From: Paenibacillus sp. OV219
Lineage (GTDB): Bacteria > Bacillota > Bacilli > Paenibacillales > Paenibacillaceae
Assembly (NCBI RefSeq): GCF_900110075.1
Contig: NZ_FOCJ01000014.1
Location: 62,001 to 126,000 of the forward strand
DNA length: 64,000 nt
Reading direction: 5' to 3'
Both the position numbers and the translations under genes were made by a program. Every line of letters starts with the position of its first letter. Position 1 is the stretch's first letter. Below are positions 57,228 through 64,000 of this stretch, piece after piece. Under the pieces are notes generated by a model. It was given only the letters and a program-made list of their open reading frames with translations, was not told the DNA's origin and made no database searches.

Positions 57228-57585
57228 TTGCGTTTTACGGGCGTTTATTGCCAATGTGTGGTTCGAGGTGCCACACATTAGCGTTTTGCACGCGATTTTC
57301 GAAGTTAAGGGGTACTGTGTACCCCTCTTTCAGAATTTCACAGCCAATCTCCCCTATGTAGGGTAGCTGGAACCCCTCTTTGACGATTTACTTGTAATTA
57401 TCGCAAATGTAGGGCAGTACGTATCCCTCTTTAAGAACCCTGCAGCCAATCTCCCCTATGTAGGGTAGCTGCTACTCCTCTTTGACAAATTCCAAGCAAA
57501 CCCCGCACTTGTAGCTGGTCTGCTGGACTTCTTCAGCCAAAACTCAGCCAAACACAAACATGTAGCTGGTCTGCTGGACCTCAAA
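57202..57585 (+). repeat. Array of about eight degenerate hairpin units, period about 50 bases
   Basis: The gap between gsaB and the DUF5808 gene has hairpin-like units starting near 57202, 57259, 57309, 57356, 57410, 57457, 57510 and 57561. Examples: GAGTGGTACATGTACCACTC, GGGGTACTGTGTACCCCTCT, TGTAGGGCAGTACGTATCCC, TGTAGCTGGTCTGCTGGACC. Most end in CTCTTT. CAGCCAATCTCCCCTATG and GTAGGGTAGCTG recur exactly in units 4 and 6, and TGTAGCTGGTCTGCTGGAC in units 7 and 8. No coding sequence is seen. Confidence 0.8.
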
Positions 57586-57611
57586 CGCTTCTCCCCCTAC
57601 ACGCCAAAATA

Positions 57612-57645
57612 ATAAACGCGGCACACCATGCGGTGGCCGCGTCTT
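57612..57645. terminator. Terminator after the DUF5808 gene
   Basis: ACGCGGC..ACC pairs with GGT..GCCGCGT around ATGC. CTTTTTG follows on the plus strand and TTATTATTTTGG on the minus strand. Confidence 0.8.
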
Positions 57646-57651
57646 TTTGCA

Positions 57652-57858
57652 TTATTTCACCCACGCGACAATTCCAACAATGAGAACCGGTACTGCCAAT
57701 ATACCGAGTAGAATCACCCAGCCAAGTGGTCTGCCGAAGTTCATGGTCCAGCCGATGCCATGCCGCTTCGGCACGAGTAGCGCGGGGTTCTGCGGGTTGT
57801 AATAAATACCGCCGGCGATCCATTTGCCCTCAGCCTCACCTCCGCCAAAGTCCGCCAC
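57652..57858 (-). CDS. DUF5808 small membrane protein
   Basis: 68 residues from the GTG at 57858, with GGGGATAGG upstream. IYYNPQNPALLVPKRHGIGW and MNFGRPLGWVIL are the DUF5808 signature, ending in one transmembrane helix. Third gene of a GntR-DUF1648-DUF5808 operon. Function unknown. Confidence 0.88.
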   Translation of the reverse strand: MADFGGGEAEGKWIAGGIYYNPQNPALLVPKRHGIGWTMNFGRPLGWVILLGILAVPVLIVGIVAWVK

Positions 57859-57863
57859 CGCAC

Positions 57864-58361
57864 CTATCCCCAGCCTCTTACATAGACGATAAGAGCAACA
57901 ATACCTGCGATGATCAGAACAATAAGCGCAATCGTCGCCGCCATCACACCAAGAACCGGCCAGCCGTACAACATCGTCGCTTGTACATAACTGAAGAATA
58001 CGACGAGCAGGAGCGACAGCACATATAAGAACAGCCCGTTCGCATAGCGATACTGCTCTTGCTGCTTCTGCGGCATTCCTTTTCCCAGTGCAGCTGCGCC
58101 AAAAGCAACCACACGTTCCGCACCTATAAGCAGTACGAGGAGGAACAACTGAATCACATTCAAAATAAACACGGTGCCGCCGCTCTTGTCATCATACCGA
58201 TCTGGATGAAACCTGATGTCATAATGAACCGCCAGCCGCTCTGGTATCCGATCCCACATGAGCACCACCGCAATCACGGATGCCGCAATGATGGAGAATT
58301 GGATCAAATACCAGCTCGCCGGGATATTCACTCGCCCCCGCCTACTTATGCCAACCGTCAT
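57864..58361 (-). CDS. DUF1648 integral membrane protein
   Basis: 165 residues from the ATG at 58361, overlapping the gntR stop by four bases (ATGA) with GGGAG upstream. Four hydrophobic segments. MWDRIPERLAVHYDIRFHPD is the DUF1648 motif. Proteins of this group often accompany YtrA-type regulators and may sense or resist envelope stress, by inference from context. Confidence 0.88.
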   Translation of the reverse strand: MTVGISRRGRVNIPASWYLIQFSIIAASVIAVVLMWDRIPERLAVHYDIRFHPDRYDDKSGGTVFILNVIQLFLLVLLIGAERVVAFGAAALGKGMPQKQQEQYRYANGLFLYVLSLLLVVFFSYVQATMLYGWPVLGVMAATIALIVLIIAGIVALIVYVRGWG

Positions 58362-58771
58362 TCCAAAGCGTCTCCCATCCTTGTTAAATCGCTGCGATAT
58401 ATTTTCACACATGCTTTGCTGAATTCGGCCTCCGTCATGCCCCTTGCTCGGCCCTCTGCCGCCAACGACTGAAGCTGCTTTTGCAGACGATTCATATACC
58501 CCTCAGTCACCCTCGGCATCTCCGCAGGGGAAGGTACAAGCACACCTAATTTGCCGTCATAGCGCTCTAACAGAAACCCTTCCGTGATCAGCGAATGATA
58601 GGCTCTATTCACGACCTGCGATTTGACCCGTAACGCGGAAGCGAGTCGCCTCGCAGAAGGAAGCGTTTTGCCAGGCTGAATGGTTCCTGAAGCGATTCCG
58701 GCAATAATTTGCTGCGCAATCTGATCATGCATCGGCACATCGCCTTGTATCTCCAGCTCAATATACAACAT
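58358..58771 (-). CDS. GntR-family regulator (YtrA-like, short C-terminal domain)
   Basis: 137 residues from the ATG at 58771, after GAGAGGGGG. Winged helix: PMHDQIAQQIIAGIASGTIQ, PGKTLPSARRLASALRVKS, VVNRAYHSLITEGFLLE. The C-terminal part is only about 60 helical residues, so no ligand domain of the FadR or HutC type. It likely controls its own operon. Confidence 0.92.
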   Translation of the reverse strand: MLYIELEIQGDVPMHDQIAQQIIAGIASGTIQPGKTLPSARRLASALRVKSQVVNRAYHSLITEGFLLERYDGKLGVLVPSPAEMPRVTEGYMNRLQKQLQSLAAEGRARGMTEAEFSKACVKIYRSDLTRMGDALE

Positions 58772-58882
58772 GCTGTCAGCCCCCTCTCCATGAAGCTCCA
58801 TACACTATTCTATGCAAAAGAACGCCTCTTCTCCCATCCGGTCCTGGACGGTTCAAGAGACGTTCAACACAATCAAAAAGTT

Positions 58883-59725
58883 CTAGCTGCTGGATTCCGC
58901 CTGCTGGAGAACATGCAGAAACTCATCATGGATATGCCCGTTCGTCGCTGCGACATGGCGTACGCCAAGGTCATACGGATTACCTTTCACATCGGTAATG
59001 CGTCCGCCCGATTCGGAGATCAGCAGCGAGCCTGCCGCCAAATCCCATGAATTTAGACCGATCTCCCAGAACCCGCTAAGCCGTCCCGCCGCCACATAGG
59101 CCATATGTAACGCAGCCGATCCGCCTGAGCGAATATTGCGCACTTGAGGCACAAGCGCCTGCAGCCCTTTCATATTCAGCGGAAGCGCATAGTTCTGATC
59201 CGCCGGGAAGCCCGTTGCAATCAAGCTCTCCCGCAAACTCTGCTCAGATGACACGCCCATCCTCCGGCCGCGCACGTAAGCGCCTTTCCCCTTCTCAGCC
59301 ACGAACAACTCGTCGCGAATCGGGTCATAAACGACGCCGACGATAATCTCTCCCCGATGCGCAAGCGCTATCGAAACAGAGAAGAACGGGAAGCTATGCA
59401 CGAAGTTCGTCGTTCCATCAAGAGGATCTACAACCCACAAATACTCGGCATCTCTTACGGATTGCAGTGCACGAGTCGATGCTTCCGGTCCCGGCTCAAC
59501 ACCTTCTTCACCGAGGAACGAATGATCGGGAAAATGCGTCAGCACCAAATTGCGAATCATCATCTCCGCGCCTTTATCGACTTCGGTCACAAGATCCTGC
59601 GCGGAATATTTTAACGACAAGGTCGTGTGGTTGCCTAGCTTCGTCTTAATCCATTCTCCAGCTTTGGCTGCGCAATTGATTGCAACAGCGGTAAAGCTCT
59701 TGCCTCCAATAATGTGCTCACTCAC
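58883..59725 (-). CDS. Inositol-monophosphatase family phosphatase
   Basis: 280 residues. Metal-binding blocks: HSFLGEEGVEPGP (Glu), the signature WVVDPLDGTTNFVHSFPFF (Asp/Asp), and SWDLAAGSLLISESGGRI. The GTG at 59725 has only a weak ribosome site, and no better start was found. Substrates in this family include inositol phosphates, fructose-1,6-bisphosphate and PAP. The substrate here is unknown. Confidence 0.92.
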   Translation of the reverse strand: MSEHIIGGKSFTAVAINCAAKAGEWIKTKLGNHTTLSLKYSAQDLVTEVDKGAEMMIRNLVLTHFPDHSFLGEEGVEPGPEASTRALQSVRDAEYLWVVDPLDGTTNFVHSFPFFSVSIALAHRGEIIVGVVYDPIRDELFVAEKGKGAYVRGRRMGVSSEQSLRESLIATGFPADQNYALPLNMKGLQALVPQVRNIRSGGSAALHMAYVAAGRLSGFWEIGLNSWDLAAGSLLISESGGRITDVKGNPYDLGVRHVAATNGHIHDEFLHVLQQAESSS

Positions 59726-59884
59726 GGTTAATCACACTACTTTCCTATGAGTTCATAATTGCTTACCTACTATACGTTGCACGGTCTGTAAAGTTCCAGA
59801 CTATAATCGCTTTTAGTCCGCACTCTTTATTTTACTCCATATTGTACCATCGTTTCCACTCCGCGCAGTTTCAACAGTTCAAGC

Positions 59885-59916
59885 AAAAAAAAGAAGCAGC
59901 CGACTAGGGCTGCTTC
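59885..59916 (-). terminator. Terminator of the broken surface-protein gene
   Basis: GAAGCAGCC pairs with GGCTGCTTC around GACTAG-like bases. Leftward it continues with eight T. Confidence 0.9.
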
Positions 59917-59932
59917 TCGCAATCGATTACAT

Positions 59933-60599
59933 TTAATTAGGGCTATTCGTTTGTTGTCCCTTGACCGTAAGGGTTGCCGACAGACTCGATCCTTGATACG
60001 TGTTATCCGCATCTTGGTCAAGGCTAACATAAGCCACTGTTTTGAGTGAATCACCAGGCTGCAGGATGACCCCATCACTTTGCTTGAGGTTCAGGTGAGT
60101 CAGATCATTACCAAGGGCAAAGTAACCGCCCTCTCCTCCTGGAACACCATCGTAGGAGATAGACCCATCTGCTTTGATAATGCTGTAGTAAATTGTAACA
60201 TGATAGTTAGCACCACCGCCTGTCAGCCCCGAAGTAATGCCAAACACCAAATTCGTATCCACACGCTAGTGCATGTTTGTCACATGGCGCTGCTGCTGGT
60301 ACATCGGCAGCAGAAGTGACGGAAGGAAGTTCCGGTCCAATCGACTCCGATTCCATCGGTTCACTTGCAGGCTGAACCTCAGCAGGAGGACTATTCTCGG
60401 GCATGCCTTCTGGATCAGACTCAATCGCGGACTGCTCAGGAGCTTGCTCAGTGGCTTGCGGCGACTCATCTGATGTAGCAGGTTCACTCACAACAGGCAT
60501 AGATGCTGGATCAACGCTTGTGAGGGCTGGCTCATCTGCCTGTACTGATTCATCCGTTTGTGGTGGATCTACCTGCGAAGGTTCGACCTCGATAGACAC
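59933..60599 (-). pseudogene. Broken secreted/surface-protein gene (frameshifted, 5' truncated)
   Basis: Two minus-strand frames read in sequence. 60599-60207 gives 130 residues rich in Pro, Glu, Ser and Val (VEPSQVDPPQTDESVQ, ATSDESPQATEQAPEQS). Then, after an apparent one-base shift near 60255-60265 (a TAG precedes the new frame), 60262-59933 gives a beta-rich 109-residue end: VFGITSGLTGGGANYHV, LQPGDSLKTVAYVSLDQ, DADNTYQGSSLSATLTV. That end resembles TasA/camelysin-type exported proteins, weakly. No signal peptide or start with ribosome site exists; the frame begins right after the fabI terminator. The 3' terminator is intact. Confidence 0.6.
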
Positions 60600-60649
60600 C
60601 GGCTCGGGTTCATCAATTGCTGCGACCTCGAAATACCCTTTAAATGCAA

Positions 60650-60708
60650 AAAAAAAAGCGTTCCTTTAAGCTTGTCCGGTTTCCCAGCAAACCCTTAGGA
60701 ACGCTCAC
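60650..60708 (-). terminator. Terminator of fabI
   Basis: Minus strand AGCGTTCCTAAGG pairs with the later TTAAAGGAACGCT, followed by ten T (60647-60656 region). It lies about 20 bases past the fabI stop. Confidence 0.9.
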
Positions 60709-60729
60709 TCATTCTCTTCGCACCAAACT

Positions 60730-61497
60730 CTAACCTACAATATTGTAGCCATTATCCACATAAATGATCTCGCCCGTAATGCCGCGCGACAGCTGGCTCA
60801 TGAGGAACATCGCCGTGTCGCCCACTTCTGACGCATCGGTCGTCCTCCGCAGCGGCGCCTTTGCCTCGACTTGGCGGAGAATCGAATTGAAATCTTTTAT
60901 CCCCTTCGCCGCGAGCGTACGAATTGGGCCAGCTGAGATTGCATTCACCCGCACGTTATGCGGACCAAGATCAGCAGCCAAATAACGGACGGACGCTTCC
61001 AACGCGGCCTTCGCAACGCCCATGACATTGTAGTTCGGCAGAGCACGCTCAGAACCTAGATAGGTCATTGTCATGATGCTGCCGCCTTCGGTCATCAACG
61101 GATAGACACGCTGCGCGACCGCTGTTAGCGAGTATGCACTAATGTCGTGGGCAAGCGCGAAGCCTGCGCGTGACGTATCCACGAACATACCGTCGAGCTC
61201 TTCCGTCTTGGCGAAAGCGATGCTGTGCACCAGCCCGTGCAGCACGCCGAACGATTCCTTCAGCTGATGAACAAGAGCGTCTATCTCTTCATCGACGGTA
61301 ATATTGCACTGCAGCAGCAGCGAACCGGGAATCGTCTCCGCCAGCTTGCGGACACGCTCTTCCACCCGTTCATTCTCATATGTGAAAGCTAGCCGTGCGC
61401 CTTGTGCAGCAAGCGACTGTGCGATCGCCCAAGCGATGCTTCGATCATTCGCAACCCCCATCACAAGCATGTTCTTACCGGTTAATAATCCGTTCAT
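60730..61497 (-). CDS. fabI: Enoyl-ACP reductase [NADH], FabI type
   Basis: 255 residues from the ATG at 61497 (MNGLLTGKNMLVMGVANDRS), with GAGAGG upstream. SDR fold with catalytic Tyr and Lys in YNVMGVAKAAL (Y-x6-K spacing of FabI), AISAGPIRTLAAKGI, and a C-terminal GITGEIIYVDNGYNIVG. It performs the last reduction of fatty-acid elongation. Confidence 0.95.
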   Translation of the reverse strand: MNGLLTGKNMLVMGVANDRSIAWAIAQSLAAQGARLAFTYENERVEERVRKLAETIPGSLLLQCNITVDEEIDALVHQLKESFGVLHGLVHSIAFAKTEELDGMFVDTSRAGFALAHDISAYSLTAVAQRVYPLMTEGGSIMTMTYLGSERALPNYNVMGVAKAALEASVRYLAADLGPHNVRVNAISAGPIRTLAAKGIKDFNSILRQVEAKAPLRRTTDASEVGDTAMFLMSQLSRGITGEIIYVDNGYNIVG

Positions 61498-61569
61498 TGT
61501 TTCACAATCCTCTCTACAAAAGTATTTGTGATCCATGATGAAGGTCTTATGATAGCGCTTCCTTACCAA

Positions 61570-61611
61570 AAATAAACGAAGGGACAGAAAAGATCAAGCT
61601 TTTCCTGTCCC
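61570..61611 (-). terminator. Terminator of uvsE
   Basis: CGAAGGGACAG..AAAAG pairs with CTTTT..CTGTCCCTTCG around ATCAAG. On the minus strand it is followed by TTTATTTTTGG. Confidence 0.9.
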
Positions 61612-61659
61612 TTCGTTTGCCCGAAGTGGGCGGCTGGGTAGAGCACGTCCATTTCTGTC

Positions 61660-62667
61660 TTAACGAATTTCGATGCTGCCCCCATCGATAACATGAATGC
61701 CTTCGCCTTCGAGCTCTAGCTTGCGCATATCCGCGATCAGCTGCAGCAGCGCCGCATCCTTCTGCTTCGCTTCGATCATGACGTCCAGCCGGTCCGTAGA
61801 TCCCGCGATCCCGCGCAGGAATCGAAGCAGCGGCGTCACATCAACGAAGTCTGCATGGCCTCGCGGCTCCTTCTCGCTCTTCGGGCTCGACACATGCAGC
61901 TTCGGCGGCACAGTTACCGGCTCGCCGCTAGCGCTTGTCCAGGTGCGCAGAATGCGCGGCCACAGCTCGTCATGTAGCGATGCATCCGTCTCGCCGCCGT
62001 CATTGACGGCATGATGGTGAATGTCGAGCACCATCGGTACAGCCACGGCTTCGGCAGCCGCCAGCGTCTCGCGCGTCGTGAACGTCTTGTCATCGTTCTC
62101 AAGCGTAACCCGGCTCCGCAGCCGCGGTTCAAGCTCGCTGAACTGCTGCACGAACCGCTCTGCCGAAACAACTTTGTCGCCATACGCGCCACCAACGTGA
62201 ATATTACATTTTGCAGAAGACTCATCTAGTCCCATATGCTCCAGCATCGTGACATGGTAATTCAAGTCTTCCTTCGACTTCGCCAGCACCTCCGGTCTCG
62301 GCGTGCTGAATACACAGAAATGGTCGGGATGGAAGGAAAGCCTCATGCCCTTCTCTTTCGCAAACCGCCCGATATCTGCGAATGCTTCTGTAAGCGCTGG
62401 ATAAGGGTCCCATCCCTGGAGCGCATCATGCGTCACAAGCGGAATGATCTTCGACGTCATCCGGTACACGTACACGTCATGCCCGACACAGTGCTTCATC
62501 AGCCGCAGCGTCGTGCGCAGATTCTCTTCCGCAATGCGCTCAAGTCTGCGCAGCCCCGCTTCCCGATCATCAAGCTTCGAGAAGGTGGCATAGGTCATCG
62601 TACGGGATGGCGACACATTCTTCTCCAGCAGCGTACTCATCGCAACGAAGCCGAAACGGACAATCAT
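61660..62667 (-). CDS. uvsE: UV DNA damage endonuclease
   Basis: 335 residues, TIM-barrel UVDE family. IVRFGFVAMSTLLEKNVSPS, MTSKIIPLVTHDA, LSFHPDHFCVFSTP, CNIHVGGAYGDK, TLENDDKTFT and VLDIHHHAVN carry the metal-binding His, Glu and Asp residues. It nicks DNA 5' to UV photoproducts. The ATG at 62667 overlaps the stop of the preceding gene by four bases. The family is common in spore formers. Confidence 0.95.
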   Translation of the reverse strand: MIVRFGFVAMSTLLEKNVSPSRTMTYATFSKLDDREAGLRRLERIAEENLRTTLRLMKHCVGHDVYVYRMTSKIIPLVTHDALQGWDPYPALTEAFADIGRFAKEKGMRLSFHPDHFCVFSTPRPEVLAKSKEDLNYHVTMLEHMGLDESSAKCNIHVGGAYGDKVVSAERFVQQFSELEPRLRSRVTLENDDKTFTTRETLAAAEAVAVPMVLDIHHHAVNDGGETDASLHDELWPRILRTWTSASGEPVTVPPKLHVSSPKSEKEPRGHADFVDVTPLLRFLRGIAGSTDRLDVMIEAKQKDAALLQLIADMRKLELEGEGIHVIDGGSIEIR

Positions 62668-62981
62668 GCTTGCTCTCCGAAGAACATTTCATGTGCAAGC
62701 GCAGTCTGAATCCGCGCCTCTTCCTCCGTCAGCTTGCGAACGAGCTCCATCTCCACTTGCGTTACTTCCTCGCCCTGAAAATTAATTTCCGCTATCGATA
62801 CGAGAATCTTCACGATCGCAATCGCTTCATTATCAGGCGTGTAGGCGATCACCTTCTGGCCGGTTGGGTAAACACGGAAGCCGCTCTTGACCATTTTTCC
62901 ACGGCCGTACTCAAGCAGCTCGTACAATTCTTGGTTCGACTTGAACTTGCACACGGAATTAAACTCGGATTGAAAACCCAT
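62664..62981 (-). CDS. Small conserved protein, DUF2584-like
   Basis: 105 residues from the ATG at 62981 (MGFQSEFNSVCKFKSNQ), with AGAGG upstream. An open extension to 63047 comes from the terminator and is not protein-like. GFRVYPTGQKV and EAIAIVKILVSI resemble DUF2584, but I am not certain. It overlaps uvsE by four bases, so the two are co-translated. Function unknown. Confidence 0.8.
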   Translation of the reverse strand: MGFQSEFNSVCKFKSNQELYELLEYGRGKMVKSGFRVYPTGQKVIAYTPDNEAIAIVKILVSIAEINFQGEEVTQVEMELVRKLTEEEARIQTALAHEMFFGEQA

Positions 62982-63024
62982 TATAAGACCAGCCTCTCGT
63001 TTACAAATTTTATGTACCAAATGT

Positions 63025-63067
63025 AAAAAAAGCGAGGAACCCGGCAATTAAGCCGGGCTGCCTCCGC
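63025..63067 (-). terminator. Terminator of ddl, overlapping its last codons
   Basis: CCCGGC pairs with GCCGGG around the TTAATT that includes the stop codon, with outer CCT/AGG and AGCG/CGCT pairs. Minus-strand TTTTTTT follows. Confidence 0.8.
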
Positions 63068-64000
63068 TATAATCAATCGTTTGTTTCTCGGCATGGCGTT
63101 CAATCGCCAGCTGAATGAGATTATCCAGCAGCTCGGTGTACGGCATGCCGCTTTCTTTCCACATGAGCGGATACATGCTGTAAGGCGTGAAGCCCGGCAT
63201 CGTATTCACTTCGTTGATGAAGATTTGACCATCTTCCTTGCGCAGGAAGAAGTCGATTCGCGACAGGCCCGAGCCGTCAATAGCCAGGAACGCACGAAGC
63301 GCCATCTCGCGAACGGAATCGGATTGCTCCTGCGTAATGTTCGCTGGAATATGCATCATCGACTTGCCGTCGATGTACTTTGCCTTATAATCATAGAACT
63401 CACTCGAGGACGTGATCTCGCCGACAACGGAAGCTCGCGGCTCGTCATTGCCAAGCACGCTCACTTCGATTTCGCGGGCATCCACGAACTCTTCGACGAT
63501 GACCTTGCGGTCAAAGCGCAGCGCGTACTCGACAGCTTGGATAAGCTCATCGCGGTTGCGTGCCTTGGAAATACCGACGCTCGACCCAAGGTTAGCCGGC
63601 TTGACGAAGCAAGGGTAGCCAAGAGCTACTTCAATTTCCATGATGAAGTAAGACGAATCCTTCTGCCACTGCGTCCGGTTGAAATGCCGATAGATGCATT
63701 GCGGCAACCCTTCTTGCGCGAATACTTTCTTCATCGTGATTTTGTCCATCCCGACTGCCGACGCAAGCACACCTGCGCCAACATACGGAATGTTCGCCAT
63801 CTCGAACAACCCTTGGATCGTGCCGTCTTCACCGAATGTGCCGTGAAGCAGCGGGAATACGACATCAATCGGCGCTTCGACTTCTGGTGCCGGAACGCCA
63901 TTAGATACTGCAGAGATCGTCACTTCAGCAGGCACCGAAGAAATCGTTGCCGGCGCTGCAGCCAAATCGTCCACCGCTTGAATGCTGCCAAATACCGGCA
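63048..64000 (-). CDS. ddl: D-alanine-D-alanine ligase, 5' end outside the window
   Basis: The frame is open to the right edge ([15 protein letters not shown]), so about 317 residues are visible and the N-terminus is missing. ATP-grasp motifs: [73 protein letters not shown] and [16 protein letters not shown]. It makes the D-Ala-D-Ala dipeptide for peptidoglycan. A Tyr occurs in the omega-loop region (EFYDYKAKY), as in D-Ala-D-Ala rather than D-Ala-D-lactate enzymes. Confidence 0.95.
   Translation of the reverse strand, partial: PVFGSIQAVDDLAAAPATISSVPAEVTISAVSNGVPAPEVEAPIDVVFPLLHGTFGEDGTIQGLFEMANIPYVGAGVLASAVGMDKITMKKVFAQEGLPQCIYRHFNRTQWQKDSSYFIMEIEVALGYPCFVKPANLGSSVGISKARNRDELIQAVEYALRFDRKVIVEEFVDAREIEVSVLGNDEPRASVVGEITSSSEFYDYKAKYIDGKSMMHIPANITQEQSDSVREMALRAFLAIDGSGLSRIDFFLRKEDGQIFINEVNTMPGFTPYSMYPLMWKESGMPYTELLDNLIQLAIERHAEKQTIDYSGGSPA

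Noticed and set aside
57202-57585. Possible CRISPR array because of the 50-base period
   Set aside because: Repeats are degenerate, contain hairpins that drift between units, and there are no identical 25-40 base repeats or cas genes.

Overview
The window looks like the chromosome of a spore-forming, low-to-moderate-GC Gram-positive, most likely Paenibacillus or a close relative in the Paenibacillaceae. The evidence is strong AGGAGG ribosome binding sites, GTG/TTG starts, lipoboxes, a Bacillus-type purE-K-B-C-S-Q-L-F-M-N operon with a guanine-class riboswitch and PurR-box-like sites, and gene order close to Bacillus subtilis: guaA/pbuG/purE...purD, yerB, yerC, dgkB (yerQ), rlmCD (yefA) and yeaC-yeaD-yebA. 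No tRNA, rRNA, intact insertion sequence or CRISPR array was seen.

Layout. 1-4850 is an AT-rich accessory segment. One open frame fills the minus strand from a TTG at 3978 to the left edge and continues beyond it. It encodes at least 1326 residues: a PGAP1-like alpha/beta-hydrolase, a NACHT STAND NTPase and a long helical-repeat C-terminus, which is the layout of a bacterial NLR-like anti-phage sensor. Beside it are scraps of a type I restriction specificity subunit and of a large serine recombinase, abutting the terminator of rlmCD. 4851-18600 is core: rRNA methyltransferase, lipid kinase, sirohydrochlorin chelatase, yerC, a phosphate transport pair, yerB, a lipoprotein/response-regulator/kinase operon and a polysaccharide deacetylase.

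18731-33139 is the complete purine pathway to IMP on the minus strand. PurH is split into a stand-alone AICAR formyltransferase and a separate PurO-type IMP cyclohydrolase. Three gaps inside the operon carry a related hairpin element whose paired arms differ in sequence between copies but stay complementary. 33140-33856 holds riboswitch, terminator, promoter and PurR-box-like sites for purE, and a TetR-type double operator for a divergent ABC/TetR operon. 36324-40902 holds a riboswitch-controlled purine permease, a PrsA-like foldase and guaA.

41119-64000 holds a chromosomal ParM-like actin, an M23 peptidase-bactofilin pair, the MoxR/DUF58/transglutaminase trio, a racemase-like protein and Bcp, a three-gene ABC exporter, an LCP protein, glutamate-1-semialdehyde aminotransferase, a GntR/DUF1648/DUF5808 operon, an inositol-phosphatase-like gene, a broken surface-protein gene, fabI, uvsE, a small DUF gene and the 3' part of ddl. 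Several proteins carry long simple-sequence linkers or tails, and there are three simple or tandem intergenic repeats (8.95, 9.87 and 57.2-57.6 kb). Site coordinates read by eye may be off by one or two bases.
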